The notes under the pieces: generated by a model
The model's input: the letters and a program-made list of their open reading frames with translations, nothing else
Told to the model about the DNA's origin: nothing
Databases searched by the model: none
From: Chloroflexota bacterium
GTDB taxonomy: Bacteria; Chloroflexota; Dehalococcoidia; JABGRK01
Length of the DNA: 64,000 nt
Direction: 5' to 3'
Assembly (NCBI GenBank): GCA_018648325.1
Contig: JABGRK010000018.1
Location: 62,001-126,000 of the forward strand
Made by a program: the position numbers and the translations under genes
Shown: positions 34,517 through 43,616 of the stretch, one piece after another
How positions within the stretch are numbered: the first letter of the stretch is position 1
Layout: each line of letters begins with the position of its first letter

Positions 34517-35793
34517 AAAATCTAACACACATCTGGTTCATTGCACTCAAAGACCTCAAGCTGTTTGTGACAGACAAAACGGCTATGTTCTTCTTTGTTG
34601 CTTTTCCATTTCTTTTTATACTACTGTTCAACACTATGATGTCTGGCATAGGGGCGGAAGACGAAAGAATAACGCTTCATGTACTAACCCGAGACGATTC
34701 GGGCACCTACAGCCAAATGTTATTAGAGGCTTATGAAACTACAGAAGAATCCAAACTTGACCCAGATGATCATAGCCCAATAATTATCTGGCTAAAAGAT
34801 ATTGACTACGCTACAGCCAAACAACAGGTGGAAGATAAAACACTGAGTGGTTTCGTGGCCTTTCCAAAAGGTTTTAGTGCAGACATTGAGACTTTCAAAA
34901 ACGAAATCCTTGCCGGAGAGAAACCTCTGCACTTCATTAATCTTGATAGCCAACTTGAGGTCATAGTAGATCCAGATAACACCGATCAGCAGATAGCCTT
35001 AAATGGTGTAGCAAACATCATTGCAACTCAGATGAACGCAATGCAGGCAACTATGAAGTCCACGGCGCTACTTGCTGATGACCCGACAGATGCGATAAAC
35101 ACCTTTTTCCAGCAGCTCAATACCGGGCAATGGGCCAAAGACCTACCATCGGTTAACTACCAGACAACAATCGTCGGAGACGTCGAGGCAGGAAATCCCG
35201 CCAACTATGTTATCCCCGGCTACCTTGTGATGTTTACCTTCTTTGCTGCATTGCAGGGAGGGGCGCAAATAGTTCAGCAGCGTCAGAACAACACACTGGA
35301 ACGGATGCTGACCAGCTCGGTAAGTAAAGAGGCCATACTGGGAGGAACCTTCCTGGGTATATTCCTGCGCGGGCTTCTTCAGATAACTATTTTCTGGACA
35401 CTGGGTTCCCTTGTTTTTAACATAGATCTGGGTATTGCGCCCGCCGCTGTGATAATAATATCGGTATTGATGGTGCTAATGTCATCGGCATGTGCACTTA
35501 TGCTGGCCACGCTAATTAAAACGGAGCGTGCTGCCGACGGTATCGCCACACTTACTGCGCTGTTGCTGGCCCCCTTGGGCGGGTGTTGGTGGCCGCTGTT
35601 TATAACTCCTAAGTGGATGCAGTTTATTGCCAAGATAACGCCTCATGCCTGGGCCAACAACGGTTTTAACAAGCTCATGGTCTTTGGTGCCGACTTCTCA
35701 TCGGTAGTACCTGAGATGATAGCGTTATTATGCTTTGCCATCGGTTTCGGAACCATAGCCGTACTTCGATTCCGCACCAGCTCTATTCAGTAA
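34513..35793 (+). CDS. ABC-2 type permease, second of pair
   Basis: 426 residues, same layout as its neighbour: N-terminal helix (AMFFFVAFPFLFILLFNTMM), a large outer domain (about 50-230), and C-terminal helices with QRQNNTLERMLTSSVSKEAIL as coupling segment. Weak similarity to the first permease suggests an old duplication and a heterodimeric exporter. Overlaps it by ATGA. Convergent with the FtsZ-like gene, 12 bases away, with no obvious terminator between. Confidence 0.86.
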   Translation: MKNLTHIWFIALKDLKLFVTDKTAMFFFVAFPFLFILLFNTMMSGIGAEDERITLHVLTRDDSGTYSQMLLEAYETTEESKLDPDDHSPIIIWLKDIDYATAKQQVEDKTLSGFVAFPKGFSADIETFKNEILAGEKPLHFINLDSQLEVIVDPDNTDQQIALNGVANIIATQMNAMQATMKSTALLADDPTDAINTFFQQLNTGQWAKDLPSVNYQTTIVGDVEAGNPANYVIPGYLVMFTFFAALQGGAQIVQQRQNNTLERMLTSSVSKEAILGGTFLGIFLRGLLQITIFWTLGSLVFNIDLGIAPAAVIIISVLMVLMSSACALMLATLIKTERAADGIATLTALLLAPLGGCWWPLFITPKWMQFIAKITPHAWANNGFNKLMVFGADFSSVVPEMIALLCFAIGFGTIAVLRFRTSSIQ

Positions 35794-35805
35794 CATATAC
35801 TGTCT

Positions 35806-37197
35806 CTAGTAAACCCTGCCGCGGGCAACCACCAGCTTATCCAGTATACCCGTGGACGGTTTGTACATAGATACAGGCTGTATCCTGTCCCCAACGCTTA
35901 AGCGCTCAAAACCCACGTCCCTTGAGTCCTTGACCAGGTGTGTGGCCTCGTTAACCACGAGTGTGAATAACTTTCCCTTTTTCTCGGCGATAGTAATCTC
36001 ACGAAACTCACTATCAATATCACGTATCACGCCACTGAGAGCCTCAGATGGTTCAACTTCACTATCAACTTCACACTCAGTCTCTTGCTCCTGCCTCGGC
36101 TCGTCTGTGTTCCACAGCGGTAGCGAGTTTTCTAGCGCCTGTTCAATGTTATCAACCATTTTGTTCGTGGCTGCAACAGGTTCAACTTTTTCAGCTATGC
36201 TCGCATCAATATCAGGTATTTCGATAACAGGAGTCGTGTCCACGGGTTTCACAACGGCGGGCTGAGCCGACGCTATAAGGGTAACCCTTATCTCATCTTT
36301 GAGCGACTGATCCGTAGTTACACCGAATATGATGTGCGCGTCGGGGTGCAGTGCTTTTTGCACCACCTCACTGGCTGCCTGAACATCGCCAAGCTTGAGT
36401 CGACGACTACCCGATACGACAAGCAATGCCTTACGGGCTTGAGTCAGGTCTGTATCAAGGAAAGGACTGGCAAGCGCTTTTCTGGCAGCCTGTGCCGCCG
36501 AATTGCGGTTATCTTGACCCAGTGCAAAGTAGCAGCGTCCACCATGTGTAAGCACGCTGCGTACATCGGCAAAATCAACGTTTATCTCTCCCTTGTGCGT
36601 CACCACATCAGCCATTGCCAGAACGGCCTGTTTTAAAGCGCTATCCGCCAGCTTGAAAGCTTTGTTTAAGGCAAGATTAGCGCCACTCATCCTCATCAAT
36701 CTGTCGTTGGGAACAATGACCAAGCTATCTACGAAAGGCTCGAGCCCACTGACCCCTTCTTCTGCCAGACGCTGCTTGGCTCCACCCTCGAAAAAGAACG
36801 GTTTAGTAACCACGCCAACCACCAGCGCACCACACTCCCTGGCCATGCGTGCCACAACAGGCGCAGCACCTGTTCCGGTGCCACCACCCATACCAGCGGT
36901 AACAAAAACCATATCGGCATCCTGGCAGATAGAGTTGATCTCATATGCACTTTCCTCGGCAGCGTTCCTGCCCATTTCCGGATCGCCACCGGCGCCAAGT
37001 CCTCGCAATAGGTCCTGCCCCAGAACAAGGCGCATATGCTGCGGCACCGATGATAGTGCCTGAGCATCTGTGTTGAAGCATTTGAAAACTGTGCTGTCGG
37101 GACGGTCGCGCATCATCCTTGATACGGCATTACTACCGCCGCCGCCAATTCCCAGCACCCTGATTTTCACACTACTGTTATTGCTCTCTGGTGACAT
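35806..37197 (-). CDS. FtsZ-like GTPase with C-terminal DUF5666-like domain
   Basis: 463 residues from ATG 37197 (GGAGG five bases upstream; GTG 37203 is less likely). Residues ~10-310 are FtsZ: nucleotide loop VLGIGGGGSNAV, tubulin signature GMGGGTGTGAAP (about 102-113), T7 loop INVDFADVRSVL (about 205-216), so GTPase and polymerisation features are intact. After a ~75-residue acidic, low-complexity linker the last ~77 residues (LSGVIRDIDSEFREITIAEK... LSVGDRIQPV...) look like a small beta barrel of the DUF5666 type, and the usual C-terminal FtsZ peptide that binds FtsA is absent. Not in a division gene cluster. Could be a second, specialised FtsZ. Confidence 0.88.
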   Translation of the reverse strand: MSPESNNSSVKIRVLGIGGGGSNAVSRMMRDRPDSTVFKCFNTDAQALSSVPQHMRLVLGQDLLRGLGAGGDPEMGRNAAEESAYEINSICQDADMVFVTAGMGGGTGTGAAPVVARMARECGALVVGVVTKPFFFEGGAKQRLAEEGVSGLEPFVDSLVIVPNDRLMRMSGANLALNKAFKLADSALKQAVLAMADVVTHKGEINVDFADVRSVLTHGGRCYFALGQDNRNSAAQAARKALASPFLDTDLTQARKALLVVSGSRRLKLGDVQAASEVVQKALHPDAHIIFGVTTDQSLKDEIRVTLIASAQPAVVKPVDTTPVIEIPDIDASIAEKVEPVAATNKMVDNIEQALENSLPLWNTDEPRQEQETECEVDSEVEPSEALSGVIRDIDSEFREITIAEKKGKLFTLVVNEATHLVKDSRDVGFERLSVGDRIQPVSMYKPSTGILDKLVVARGRVY

Positions 37198-37276
37198 GAC
37201 CACCTCCCTTAAGGTTGACTTGTGCTGGATTATAGAACACCCGTTCTATTCTGTCAACCCCTCAAGTGCGATCAGC

Positions 37277-37305
37277 TTGATTTAAAACCTGCTCTAATTT
37301 ATAAT
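37277..37305 (+). promoter_or_regulatory. Promoter of moxR-VWA operon
   Basis: TTGATT (37277-37282), 17-base spacer, TATAAT (37300-37305), leaving a leader of about 80 bases. Confidence 0.55.
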
Positions 37306-37392
37306 TTAAACGTGGTGTCTACAAAAAAGGACATCAAGAATACTTCTGCTACACGATAAATTCCAGCCAGTTGTATATTTTTTGGAGGAACT

Positions 37393-38262
37393 ATGCCTAA
37401 CGACACTGTTTTTAATCAATTCAAGGGATCGGCTGACTACGTTACCAGCGAGCCGCTACGTAACGCAGTTAACGTATCTATAGCGCTCAAAAGGCCACTG
37501 CTCATACGCGGCGAGCCGGGCACAGGTAAAACCTTGCTGGCCTACTCAATAGCCAAGGATCTGAACAAACCGCTTCTGACGTGGAACATCAAGTCCACCA
37601 CCAAGGCTCAAGAAGGATGCTACGTATACGATACGGTGCAGCGCTTAAACGACAGTCGCTTTTCCGACAAAAACATAACCGATATCAAACAGTACATCAA
37701 GCTGGGCAAGCTGGGGCAATCCTTTGTTGCCGACGAGCACGTAGTACTGCTGATCGATGAGATCGATAAGGCTGATCTTGAATTCCCCAATGATTTGCTC
37801 AACGAGCTGGACGCTATGACCTTCTACATAACTGAGACCGAGGAAACGGTTACGGCAGTACAACGCCCCATCGTAATAATAACCAGCAACGCCGAAAAAG
37901 AGTTGCCGGACGCTTTCCTGCGTCGCTGCATCTTCCATTACATTGAATTCCCCGAGGCAGACCTGATGGAAGAGATCGTAAAAGTTCACTATCCCGACCT
38001 GCAGGAGAACCTGCTCAAAGAGGTCATGCGTGTATTTTATGCGCTGCGCAAGCTTAACGATCTGAAGAAGAAGCCGTCCACCAGCGAATTGATTGACTGG
38101 ATACACGCGCTCATCTCAGGCGGCATTCCGGTTGAAAAGCTCAGGGAAGAAATACCTTATGTGGGTACACTGCTTAAGAAAGAAGCGGATTTCACCTTTT
38201 TCTCAGAGCGAAAACTGAACGAAAAACAGGCAGGGAGACCGGGCTCATACCGCATGCCTTAG
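37393..38262 (+). CDS. MoxR-family AAA+ ATPase
   Basis: 289 residues. Walker A GEPGTGKT (40-47), Walker B VVLLIDEIDKAD (about 116-127), sensor I IVIITSNAEKELPDAFLRRC. MoxR ATPases usually serve as chaperones that insert cofactors or activate metal enzymes together with a VWA-domain partner, here the next gene after 13 bases. RBS GGAGG before ATG. No obvious client enzyme is in the operon; CODH and AOR elsewhere in the window are candidates only by conjecture. Confidence 0.92.
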   Translation: MPNDTVFNQFKGSADYVTSEPLRNAVNVSIALKRPLLIRGEPGTGKTLLAYSIAKDLNKPLLTWNIKSTTKAQEGCYVYDTVQRLNDSRFSDKNITDIKQYIKLGKLGQSFVADEHVVLLIDEIDKADLEFPNDLLNELDAMTFYITETEETVTAVQRPIVIITSNAEKELPDAFLRRCIFHYIEFPEADLMEEIVKVHYPDLQENLLKEVMRVFYALRKLNDLKKKPSTSELIDWIHALISGGIPVEKLREEIPYVGTLLKKEADFTFFSERKLNEKQAGRPGSYRMP

Positions 38263-38275
38263 CTTTTAAAACACT

Positions 38276-39445
38276 ATGTTTAAAGATTTTTTCTACACAC
38301 TGCGCAGCCGAAAAATACCGGTAACCATCACCGAGTGGATGACCCTTATGCAGGCCATGGATGAGGGATACATCAACAACCTTGATGATTTCTACTACCT
38401 GGCGCGCGCCATCCTCATCAAAAGCGAGAGCCTGTACGATCAATACGATATTGCGTTCGCGGAGTATTTTAAGGGAATCGAAGGCCCACCGCCTATAGGA
38501 GATGAGTTTCTGGACTGGCTCAAGGACCCCATCAACCGCATGATTCTTAACGAAGAAGAGCAGGCGCTGTACGAACAGGAAGACCTCGAAGAACTGATGC
38601 GCAAGTTCGAAGAGCGCATGAAGCAACAAGACGAGCGCCATGACGGCGGAGGCAACTGGGTGGGCACCGGCGGAACGTCCCCGTTCGGACATTCGGGCTG
38701 GCATCCGGGCGGCATCAGGGTGGGAGGCGAAGGCCGCAACAGGCATGCCGCAAAGGTGGCACAGGAGCGCCGTTTCAAAGACTATCGAAGCGACCTAATA
38801 CTGGATATAAGACATATTAAATTAGCGCTTAAGGGACTCAGACAACTCAGCCGCATCGGTGCTGAGGACGAGCTTGATCTGGAAGAAACAATCGACGAAA
38901 CCTGCAAAAACGCCGGTGAGATCGAACTGATCTTCAAGCGCAGCCGCAAGAACGCTGCCAAGGTTCTGCTGCTTATGGACGTAGGCGGATCAATGGACCC
39001 GTTTGCACTGCTGTGCAGCAGGCTGTTTACCGCAGCACACGCCAGCGCGCATTTCAAGGACCTGCAATTCTACTACTTCCATAACTGCGTTTACGACCAC
39101 GTGTACACCAACGCCATGATGTATGAGGGCATGAGTACCGATTATCTGATCAATACGCTGCCGCCGGACTACAAGGTTATCTTTGTGGGCGATGCACGCA
39201 TGGCAACTTCCGAACTGACTCATAAAAACGGCATTATCAACTATTACATGCGCAACGACCTGCCGGGCATTCTGTGGCTCAAGAAGTTTGCCGACCACTT
39301 CACCCACACTGTATGGCTGAACCCGGAGGAGATGTACTACTGGAACCATCCCACTGTGATGATGATCAACAAGATGTTTTCCATGTACCCCCTGACAGTG
39401 GACGGCATATCCGACGCTGTTAAAAAGCTCATCGTTAAAAAGTAA
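38276..39445 (+). CDS. VWA-domain CoxE-like protein, partner of MoxR
   Basis: 389 residues (COG3552-like). Helical N-terminal part (about 1-120), a glycine-rich histidine-containing linker (about 123-156), and a C-terminal von Willebrand A domain with the MIDAS motif LLMDVGGSMD (D235, S239), in the DxGxS form. Followed by YFHNCVYDHVYTNAM and VIFVGDARMATSEL, consistent with CoxE-type proteins. Together with MoxR it forms the chaperone pair known from CO dehydrogenase and methanol dehydrogenase maturation; the client is unknown. A hairpin follows. Confidence 0.9.
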   Translation: MFKDFFYTLRSRKIPVTITEWMTLMQAMDEGYINNLDDFYYLARAILIKSESLYDQYDIAFAEYFKGIEGPPPIGDEFLDWLKDPINRMILNEEEQALYEQEDLEELMRKFEERMKQQDERHDGGGNWVGTGGTSPFGHSGWHPGGIRVGGEGRNRHAAKVAQERRFKDYRSDLILDIRHIKLALKGLRQLSRIGAEDELDLEETIDETCKNAGEIELIFKRSRKNAAKVLLLMDVGGSMDPFALLCSRLFTAAHASAHFKDLQFYYFHNCVYDHVYTNAMMYEGMSTDYLINTLPPDYKVIFVGDARMATSELTHKNGIINYYMRNDLPGILWLKKFADHFTHTVWLNPEEMYYWNHPTVMMINKMFSMYPLTVDGISDAVKKLIVKK

Positions 39446-39451
39446 AAGAAA

Positions 39452-39478
39452 GAGGCACATCGTTAAGACATGCCTCTC
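39452..39478. terminator. Hairpin between VWA gene and beta-propeller gene
   Basis: AGAGGCA (39452-39458) and TGCCTCT (39472-39478), loop of 13 bases. The minus strand continues with TTTCTTTTAC, so it fits best as terminator of the beta-propeller gene, also serving the plus strand weakly. Confidence 0.5.
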
Positions 39479-39511
39479 CCCTTTACAAATGCTGTTGCAA
39501 TACAAGTATTA

Positions 39512-40534
39512 CTAAAGTTTAGCTACCGTGAAACCCCATGAGTTGCCTACCCAGATATTGGCTCCGTCAAAGCAGATTCCAATAGGTCCGTCTCCGGGAT
39601 CATAACTTCCCACCAACTCACCGTTAATGGCCCTAAGCTTGGTAACCGTATCATCTTCAAAATTGGTTGTCCAAATATTGACTCCATCAAAACAGATACC
39701 AACGGGGTTATCACCAACGTCATATGTTCCCACCAGTGATCCGTTTTTGGCCTTAAGCTTGGTAACCGTATCATCGGCAGTATTGGTCACCCAGATATTA
39801 GCGCCATCATAACAAATACCCTTGGGAGTAGCCCCAACGTCGTATGTCCCGATTACAAAGCCAGCGCTCACATTAATCTTTGAAACCGAATTACCAAGGC
39901 TATTTGCACTCCAGATGTTGGTCCCGTCAAAACATACGGCTCTGGGGCCTTCACCGACATCATAGGTAGCTACTATAGAGCCATCTGCAGGATTGATTTT
40001 GGTCACTGTATTTGCATATAAGTTTGCCGCCCATATATTAGCACCGTCAAAAGCTAAGCCCGCAGGACGCTCTCCTGCATCGTATTCACCCAATATCTGT
40101 CCATCGCTTGCATCAATTTTGATCACCGTATTTGAGCGATGTTTGGCAGCCCATATGCTAGCGCCGTCATAGCAGATACCAAAAGCGCCGCCTCCAATAG
40201 GATATGATCCAACTATGGAACCGTCGCTCACCCTGACCTTGGTTACAGCATTAGCAAACTTCATGGCAATCCAAACGTTAGTGCCGTCAAAGCACATCGA
40301 CCTAGGGCTAACGCCTACGCGATATTCAATGCCAGTCTGATTTGCCTCGTACCAGCGCAGTAGCGCAATCTGCTCCGGATTGTTTTCCAGCGCTGCAAGC
40401 CAGGGATTTCCCTGCTCACCCTCACCACCATGTGGTGCTTGTATTCTCTGTGTTGCCTGAACGCCCGTTAAAGAAGCGACCAGAATGGCTGCACACAGAA
40501 CCAATGACATCAGTACCAGTTTACCTTTTCTCAC
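39512..40534 (-). CDS. Secreted YVTN/NHL-type beta-propeller protein
   Basis: 340 residues from GTG 40534, chosen because a GGGGGG run lies six bases upstream and because it leaves a normal signal peptide (VRKGKLVLMSLVLCAAILVA then SLTGVQA). The mature protein holds about six to seven repeats of ~42 residues, each built on GANIWAAN...NTVTKI...DGSIVGTYDVG..P.GICFDG. This is a beta propeller facing the outside. Repeats at 100-340 are highly alike. It probably binds a ligand or protein partner; no enzyme motif is seen. A long upstream region separates it from the divergent ABC operon. Confidence 0.85.
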   Translation of the reverse strand: MRKGKLVLMSLVLCAAILVASLTGVQATQRIQAPHGGEGEQGNPWLAALENNPEQIALLRWYEANQTGIEYRVGVSPRSMCFDGTNVWIAMKFANAVTKVRVSDGSIVGSYPIGGGAFGICYDGASIWAAKHRSNTVIKIDASDGQILGEYDAGERPAGLAFDGANIWAANLYANTVTKINPADGSIVATYDVGEGPRAVCFDGTNIWSANSLGNSVSKINVSAGFVIGTYDVGATPKGICYDGANIWVTNTADDTVTKLKAKNGSLVGTYDVGDNPVGICFDGVNIWTTNFEDDTVTKLRAINGELVGSYDPGDGPIGICFDGANIWVGNSWGFTVAKL

Positions 40535-40958
40535 TACATTCCCCCCATTTATTTTTGGAGTTTCGTTTATGTTCATCCACGGTCCACAATCATGTACCCT
40601 CGACAGATACACACAACCTGCACAGCTAAGACAGCAAGCACAACCGCTTACCGGAAATGATTTAAACGGTTCTCCTACAACAACTGATAGCTCAATAAAT
40701 CAGAAAAGGTTCGGTTTGTCATGTGATCTGGTGGCAATATTCAGATATAGACCTATTTACCGGCTTTCTAATCGATAGTTGTCATTTAATGCCTGTATGT
40801 TCTATGTCAAACACGAAGCCACTGTTCTTCACGGCCTCTTCACCCAAAAGATGGTAGAATAGACCTGATATGAGGGTGCTTGGAACTACACGCTGAGGCT
40901 TATTGCAACATAACAACAGCGATTATTTCAACTTTTACAAATCAAATAACTTGCCCCC
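40535..40958. other. Gene-free stretch upstream of the second ABC operon
   Basis: About 420 bases with no credible reading frame on either strand, no tRNA and no clear hairpin-terminator. Short open frames here lack ribosome-binding sites and coding-like composition. It should hold the leader and promoter of the beta-propeller gene; nothing else was recognised. Confidence 0.5.
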
Positions 40959-40987
40959 TTGACAGGCGTTTTGTGTCGTGCTATTAT
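40959..40987 (+). promoter_or_regulatory. Strong promoter of second ABC operon
   Basis: TTGACA (40959-40964), 17-base spacer, TATTAT (40982-40987) with TG one base before it. The leader is about 100 bases and contains AGTATT twice (around 40999 and 41014), possibly an operator. Confidence 0.65.
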
Positions 40988-41095
40988 CAACTTAATAATA
41001 GTATTTACTTAACAGTATTCATAACATAACAAATAATGAAAGGGTACTGTCGTAAGAAATAACGAATTGCCTATTAAAAAGCGGCGGGGAGTTAG

Positions 41096-42016
41096 ATGAA
41101 CAACATTATTGAAGTTAATAACCTAAGAAAAACCTACGGCGAAGTTGTGGCGGTTGACGAGGTCTCCTTCAATGTGAAGGAGGGCGAGATATTCGGCCTG
41201 CTGGGACCCAACGGCGCAGGTAAAACCACCACAGTTGAGTGCCTGCAGGGCTTGCGTCAGTCCTTTACCGGCGATGTGCGTGTGCTGGGGTTAAACCCGC
41301 ATGATGAGGCGCAGGACATTCGCAGGCAGATAGGCTCGCAGCTTCAGGAGTCGGCACTGCCCGATCGTATTAAAGTATGGGAGGCGCTGGATTTATTCGC
41401 CTCGTTAACACCCAATGGGCTGGACTGGGAAGCACTACTTGAGCAATGGGGGCTTACTGAAAAGCGCAGCGCATCGTTTTCCAGCCTTTCCGGCGGCCAG
41501 CGGCAACGCTTATTTATTGCACTGGCGCTGGTTAACGACCCAAAAATCGTGTTTCTGGATGAGATGACTCAGGGGCTGGACCCGGCGGCCCGTCACGTGG
41601 CCTGGGATTTAATTAGAGCCATACGCGACAAGGGCAAAACGGTGGTAATGGTAACCCACTTCATGGACGAGGCGGAAACCCTTTGTGACAGGCTGGCCAT
41701 CGTAGACCACGGAACGATCATTGCAACCGACACGCCACAGGGACTTATAAATACCTATGCCTCAAAAATAAATGTCCTGTTCAGTACCGATCAATCCGAC
41801 ATTTCATATCTTGAGCAGATAACAGAAGTGGAGAAGGTAACCAAACATGGGTCACGGGTAGAGGTTAAAGGAACGGGAGCGGTGCTGGCTGTTGTGGCCC
41901 ACTCGCTGGTGGAACACGGCATAACACCGTCAGACCTGCGTGTGGAGCAGCCGTCGCTGGAAGACGTTTTTTTGAACCTTACCAGCGGAGCGCCAAAAAC
42001 AAAGGTTACTGCATGA
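41096..42016 (+). CDS. ABC transporter ATP-binding protein (DrrA-like)
   Basis: 306 residues. Walker A GPNGAGKTTT (about 40-49), signature LSGGQRQR, Walker B VFLDEMTQGLDP with methionine where many have proline, H-loop THFMDEAE. The C-terminal ~85 residues (NVLFSTDQSDISYLEQITEVE) form the extra domain of drug-export ATPases of the DrrA/NodI type. Overlaps the first permease by four bases (ATGA). With two permease genes it forms a second exporter distinct from the 32.6-35.8 kb one. RBS GGGGAG before ATG. Confidence 0.93.
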   Translation: MNNIIEVNNLRKTYGEVVAVDEVSFNVKEGEIFGLLGPNGAGKTTTVECLQGLRQSFTGDVRVLGLNPHDEAQDIRRQIGSQLQESALPDRIKVWEALDLFASLTPNGLDWEALLEQWGLTEKRSASFSSLSGGQRQRLFIALALVNDPKIVFLDEMTQGLDPAARHVAWDLIRAIRDKGKTVVMVTHFMDEAETLCDRLAIVDHGTIIATDTPQGLINTYASKINVLFSTDQSDISYLEQITEVEKVTKHGSRVEVKGTGAVLAVVAHSLVEHGITPSDLRVEQPSLEDVFLNLTSGAPKTKVTA

Positions 42017-42768
42017 AAGCACTACTCAAACTCAGCTGGGTGGAACTGAAGCTCTTTATCAGAGAGCCCATAACCATGTTTTTTACCTTGGGTCTGCCCA
42101 TCATCATCCTCTTCGTCATGGGTGAGGTTTTCGGCAATATACCTGATACCAATAATGGAGGAACCCTTGTATGGGATGGAATCGGTCCTATGGACTTCTA
42201 CACCCCTGCATATATCGGTCTGGTGATGACAGCAATTGGACTGATGAGCATCCCGGTTCACCTCACCGGCTACCGCGAGCGAGGGATACTGCGTCGCCTG
42301 CGTGCATCATCCATATCTATATGGACAATGCTGGGCTCACGAATAATCGTCAGCTTGGTGGTTGCCATAGCCTGCGCTTTAATACTGACACTGGCGGCAT
42401 GGATCGCCTATGATATCATTCTTCCCCAATATCCGGCACAACTGGTGGTCGCTTTTGCAGTCAGCATCTTTTGTTTTTCCACTCTCGGCATATTCCTTGG
42501 CGCCATTTTTAAAACGGCGCGCGCCGCTCAGGGCATAGGATTAATACTCTTCTTCGTCATGATGATGCTTTCCGGAGCAGGCCCCCCGCCAGAGGAGATG
42601 AGCGATCTTATGCTCAAGATTGCAGATTTCCTACCGATGACTCATGTAGTCAAACTGATGCAGGAGTCATGGTTCGGCTCGGGTTGGAACTGGGCCGCGT
42701 TCGGTATCGTCGCCGGAATTGCTGTTGGCGCAACGACACTGTCTGTCAAACACTTTCGCTGGGACTAG
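42013..42768 (+). CDS. ABC-2 permease, tandem copy 1
   Basis: 251 residues, six membrane helices of the ABC-2/DrrB type: LGLPIIILFVMGEVFG, MDFYTPAYIGLVMTAIGLMS, a coupling helix YRERGILRRLRASSISIWTM, then FAVSIFCFSTLGIFLGAIF and LFFVMMMLSGAGPP. Overlaps the ATPase by ATGA. The following gene is a paralogue with the same length and order of motifs. Confidence 0.9.
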   Translation: MKALLKLSWVELKLFIREPITMFFTLGLPIIILFVMGEVFGNIPDTNNGGTLVWDGIGPMDFYTPAYIGLVMTAIGLMSIPVHLTGYRERGILRRLRASSISIWTMLGSRIIVSLVVAIACALILTLAAWIAYDIILPQYPAQLVVAFAVSIFCFSTLGIFLGAIFKTARAAQGIGLILFFVMMMLSGAGPPPEEMSDLMLKIADFLPMTHVVKLMQESWFGSGWNWAAFGIVAGIAVGATTLSVKHFRWD

Positions 42769-42797
42769 CACACAAATAAAAAAACCGAGGTCAATTC

Positions 42798-43553
42798 ATG
42801 AACACATTACTTAAACTGAGCTGGGTGGAACTAAAGCTCTTCATCAGAGAGCCAATTACAATGATCTTCACCTTTGCCCTTCCACTGATATCACTATTCG
42901 TATTGTCAGAGGTTTTTGGCACCACTCCCCAGACAGAGGGAGGCGAAATCGCATTTCGGGGGGTAGCCCCCACCGACTACTATATATCGGCGTATGTAGG
43001 TCTTGTAATCGCTGCTGTAGGGCTGATATCGCTTCCTGTGCACCTGTCCTCTTATAAGGAAAAGGGGGTGCTGCGCCGTTTTCGCGCATCGTCGATTTCC
43101 GTAAAAAACCTGCTATCATCGCAAGTAATAGTTACCTTTATAATCACCCTCATATGCGTCATTATTCTGTTCATAGCTGCTAAACTGGCCTACGATGTAA
43201 CAATGCCAAACTCACCCGGACTGCTTATATTGGCATTTATCCCCAGTGTACTATGTTTTGCGGCAATAGGTGTTCTTCTAGGGGCTCTGCTGCCAACGGC
43301 ACGAGCAGCGCAGGGAGTAGGCTTACTACTGTTCTTTGTGATGTTCTTCTTAGGTGGTTCCGGCCCGCCTTTTGATGTTATGAGCCCGACTTTACAAACA
43401 GTGGGTGACTTCACTCCAATGAAGTGGGCAGTTATTGCAATGCAGGATGTGTGGCTGGTCGGCTTCGGTTGGAACTGGACAGCATTCGGGGTAGTAATAG
43501 GGATTATGGTAGGAGCCTGGATACTGGCAATTCGTTTATTCCGCTGGGATTAG
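42798..43553 (+). CDS. ABC-2 permease, tandem copy 2
   Basis: 251 residues, same length as copy 1 and with nearly the same N-terminus (LLKLSWVELKLFIREPITM shared), equivalent coupling segment YKEKGVLRRFRASSISVKNL and LLFFVMFFLGGSGPP. A recent tandem duplication, likely giving a heterodimeric pore. The junction (29 bases) has its own GAGG site. Followed by a hairpin terminator on the opposite strand. Confidence 0.9.
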   Translation: MNTLLKLSWVELKLFIREPITMIFTFALPLISLFVLSEVFGTTPQTEGGEIAFRGVAPTDYYISAYVGLVIAAVGLISLPVHLSSYKEKGVLRRFRASSISVKNLLSSQVIVTFIITLICVIILFIAAKLAYDVTMPNSPGLLILAFIPSVLCFAAIGVLLGALLPTARAAQGVGLLLFFVMFFLGGSGPPFDVMSPTLQTVGDFTPMKWAVIAMQDVWLVGFGWNWTAFGVVIGIMVGAWILAIRLFRWD

Positions 43554-43554
43554 C

Positions 43555-43592
43555 AAAAAATGAAAGCTGAAGCAATTGTCACTTCGGCTTTC
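43555..43592 (-). terminator. Intrinsic terminator of the carboxyltransferase gene
   Basis: GAAAGCTGAAG (43562-43572) and CTTCGGCTTTC (43582-43592) pair with one G-T. On the minus strand it is followed by ATTTTTTGC. Shared with the convergent permease gene. Confidence 0.75.
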
Positions 43593-43616
43593 TCCGGTCA
43601 TTCGGTATTTCGACTA

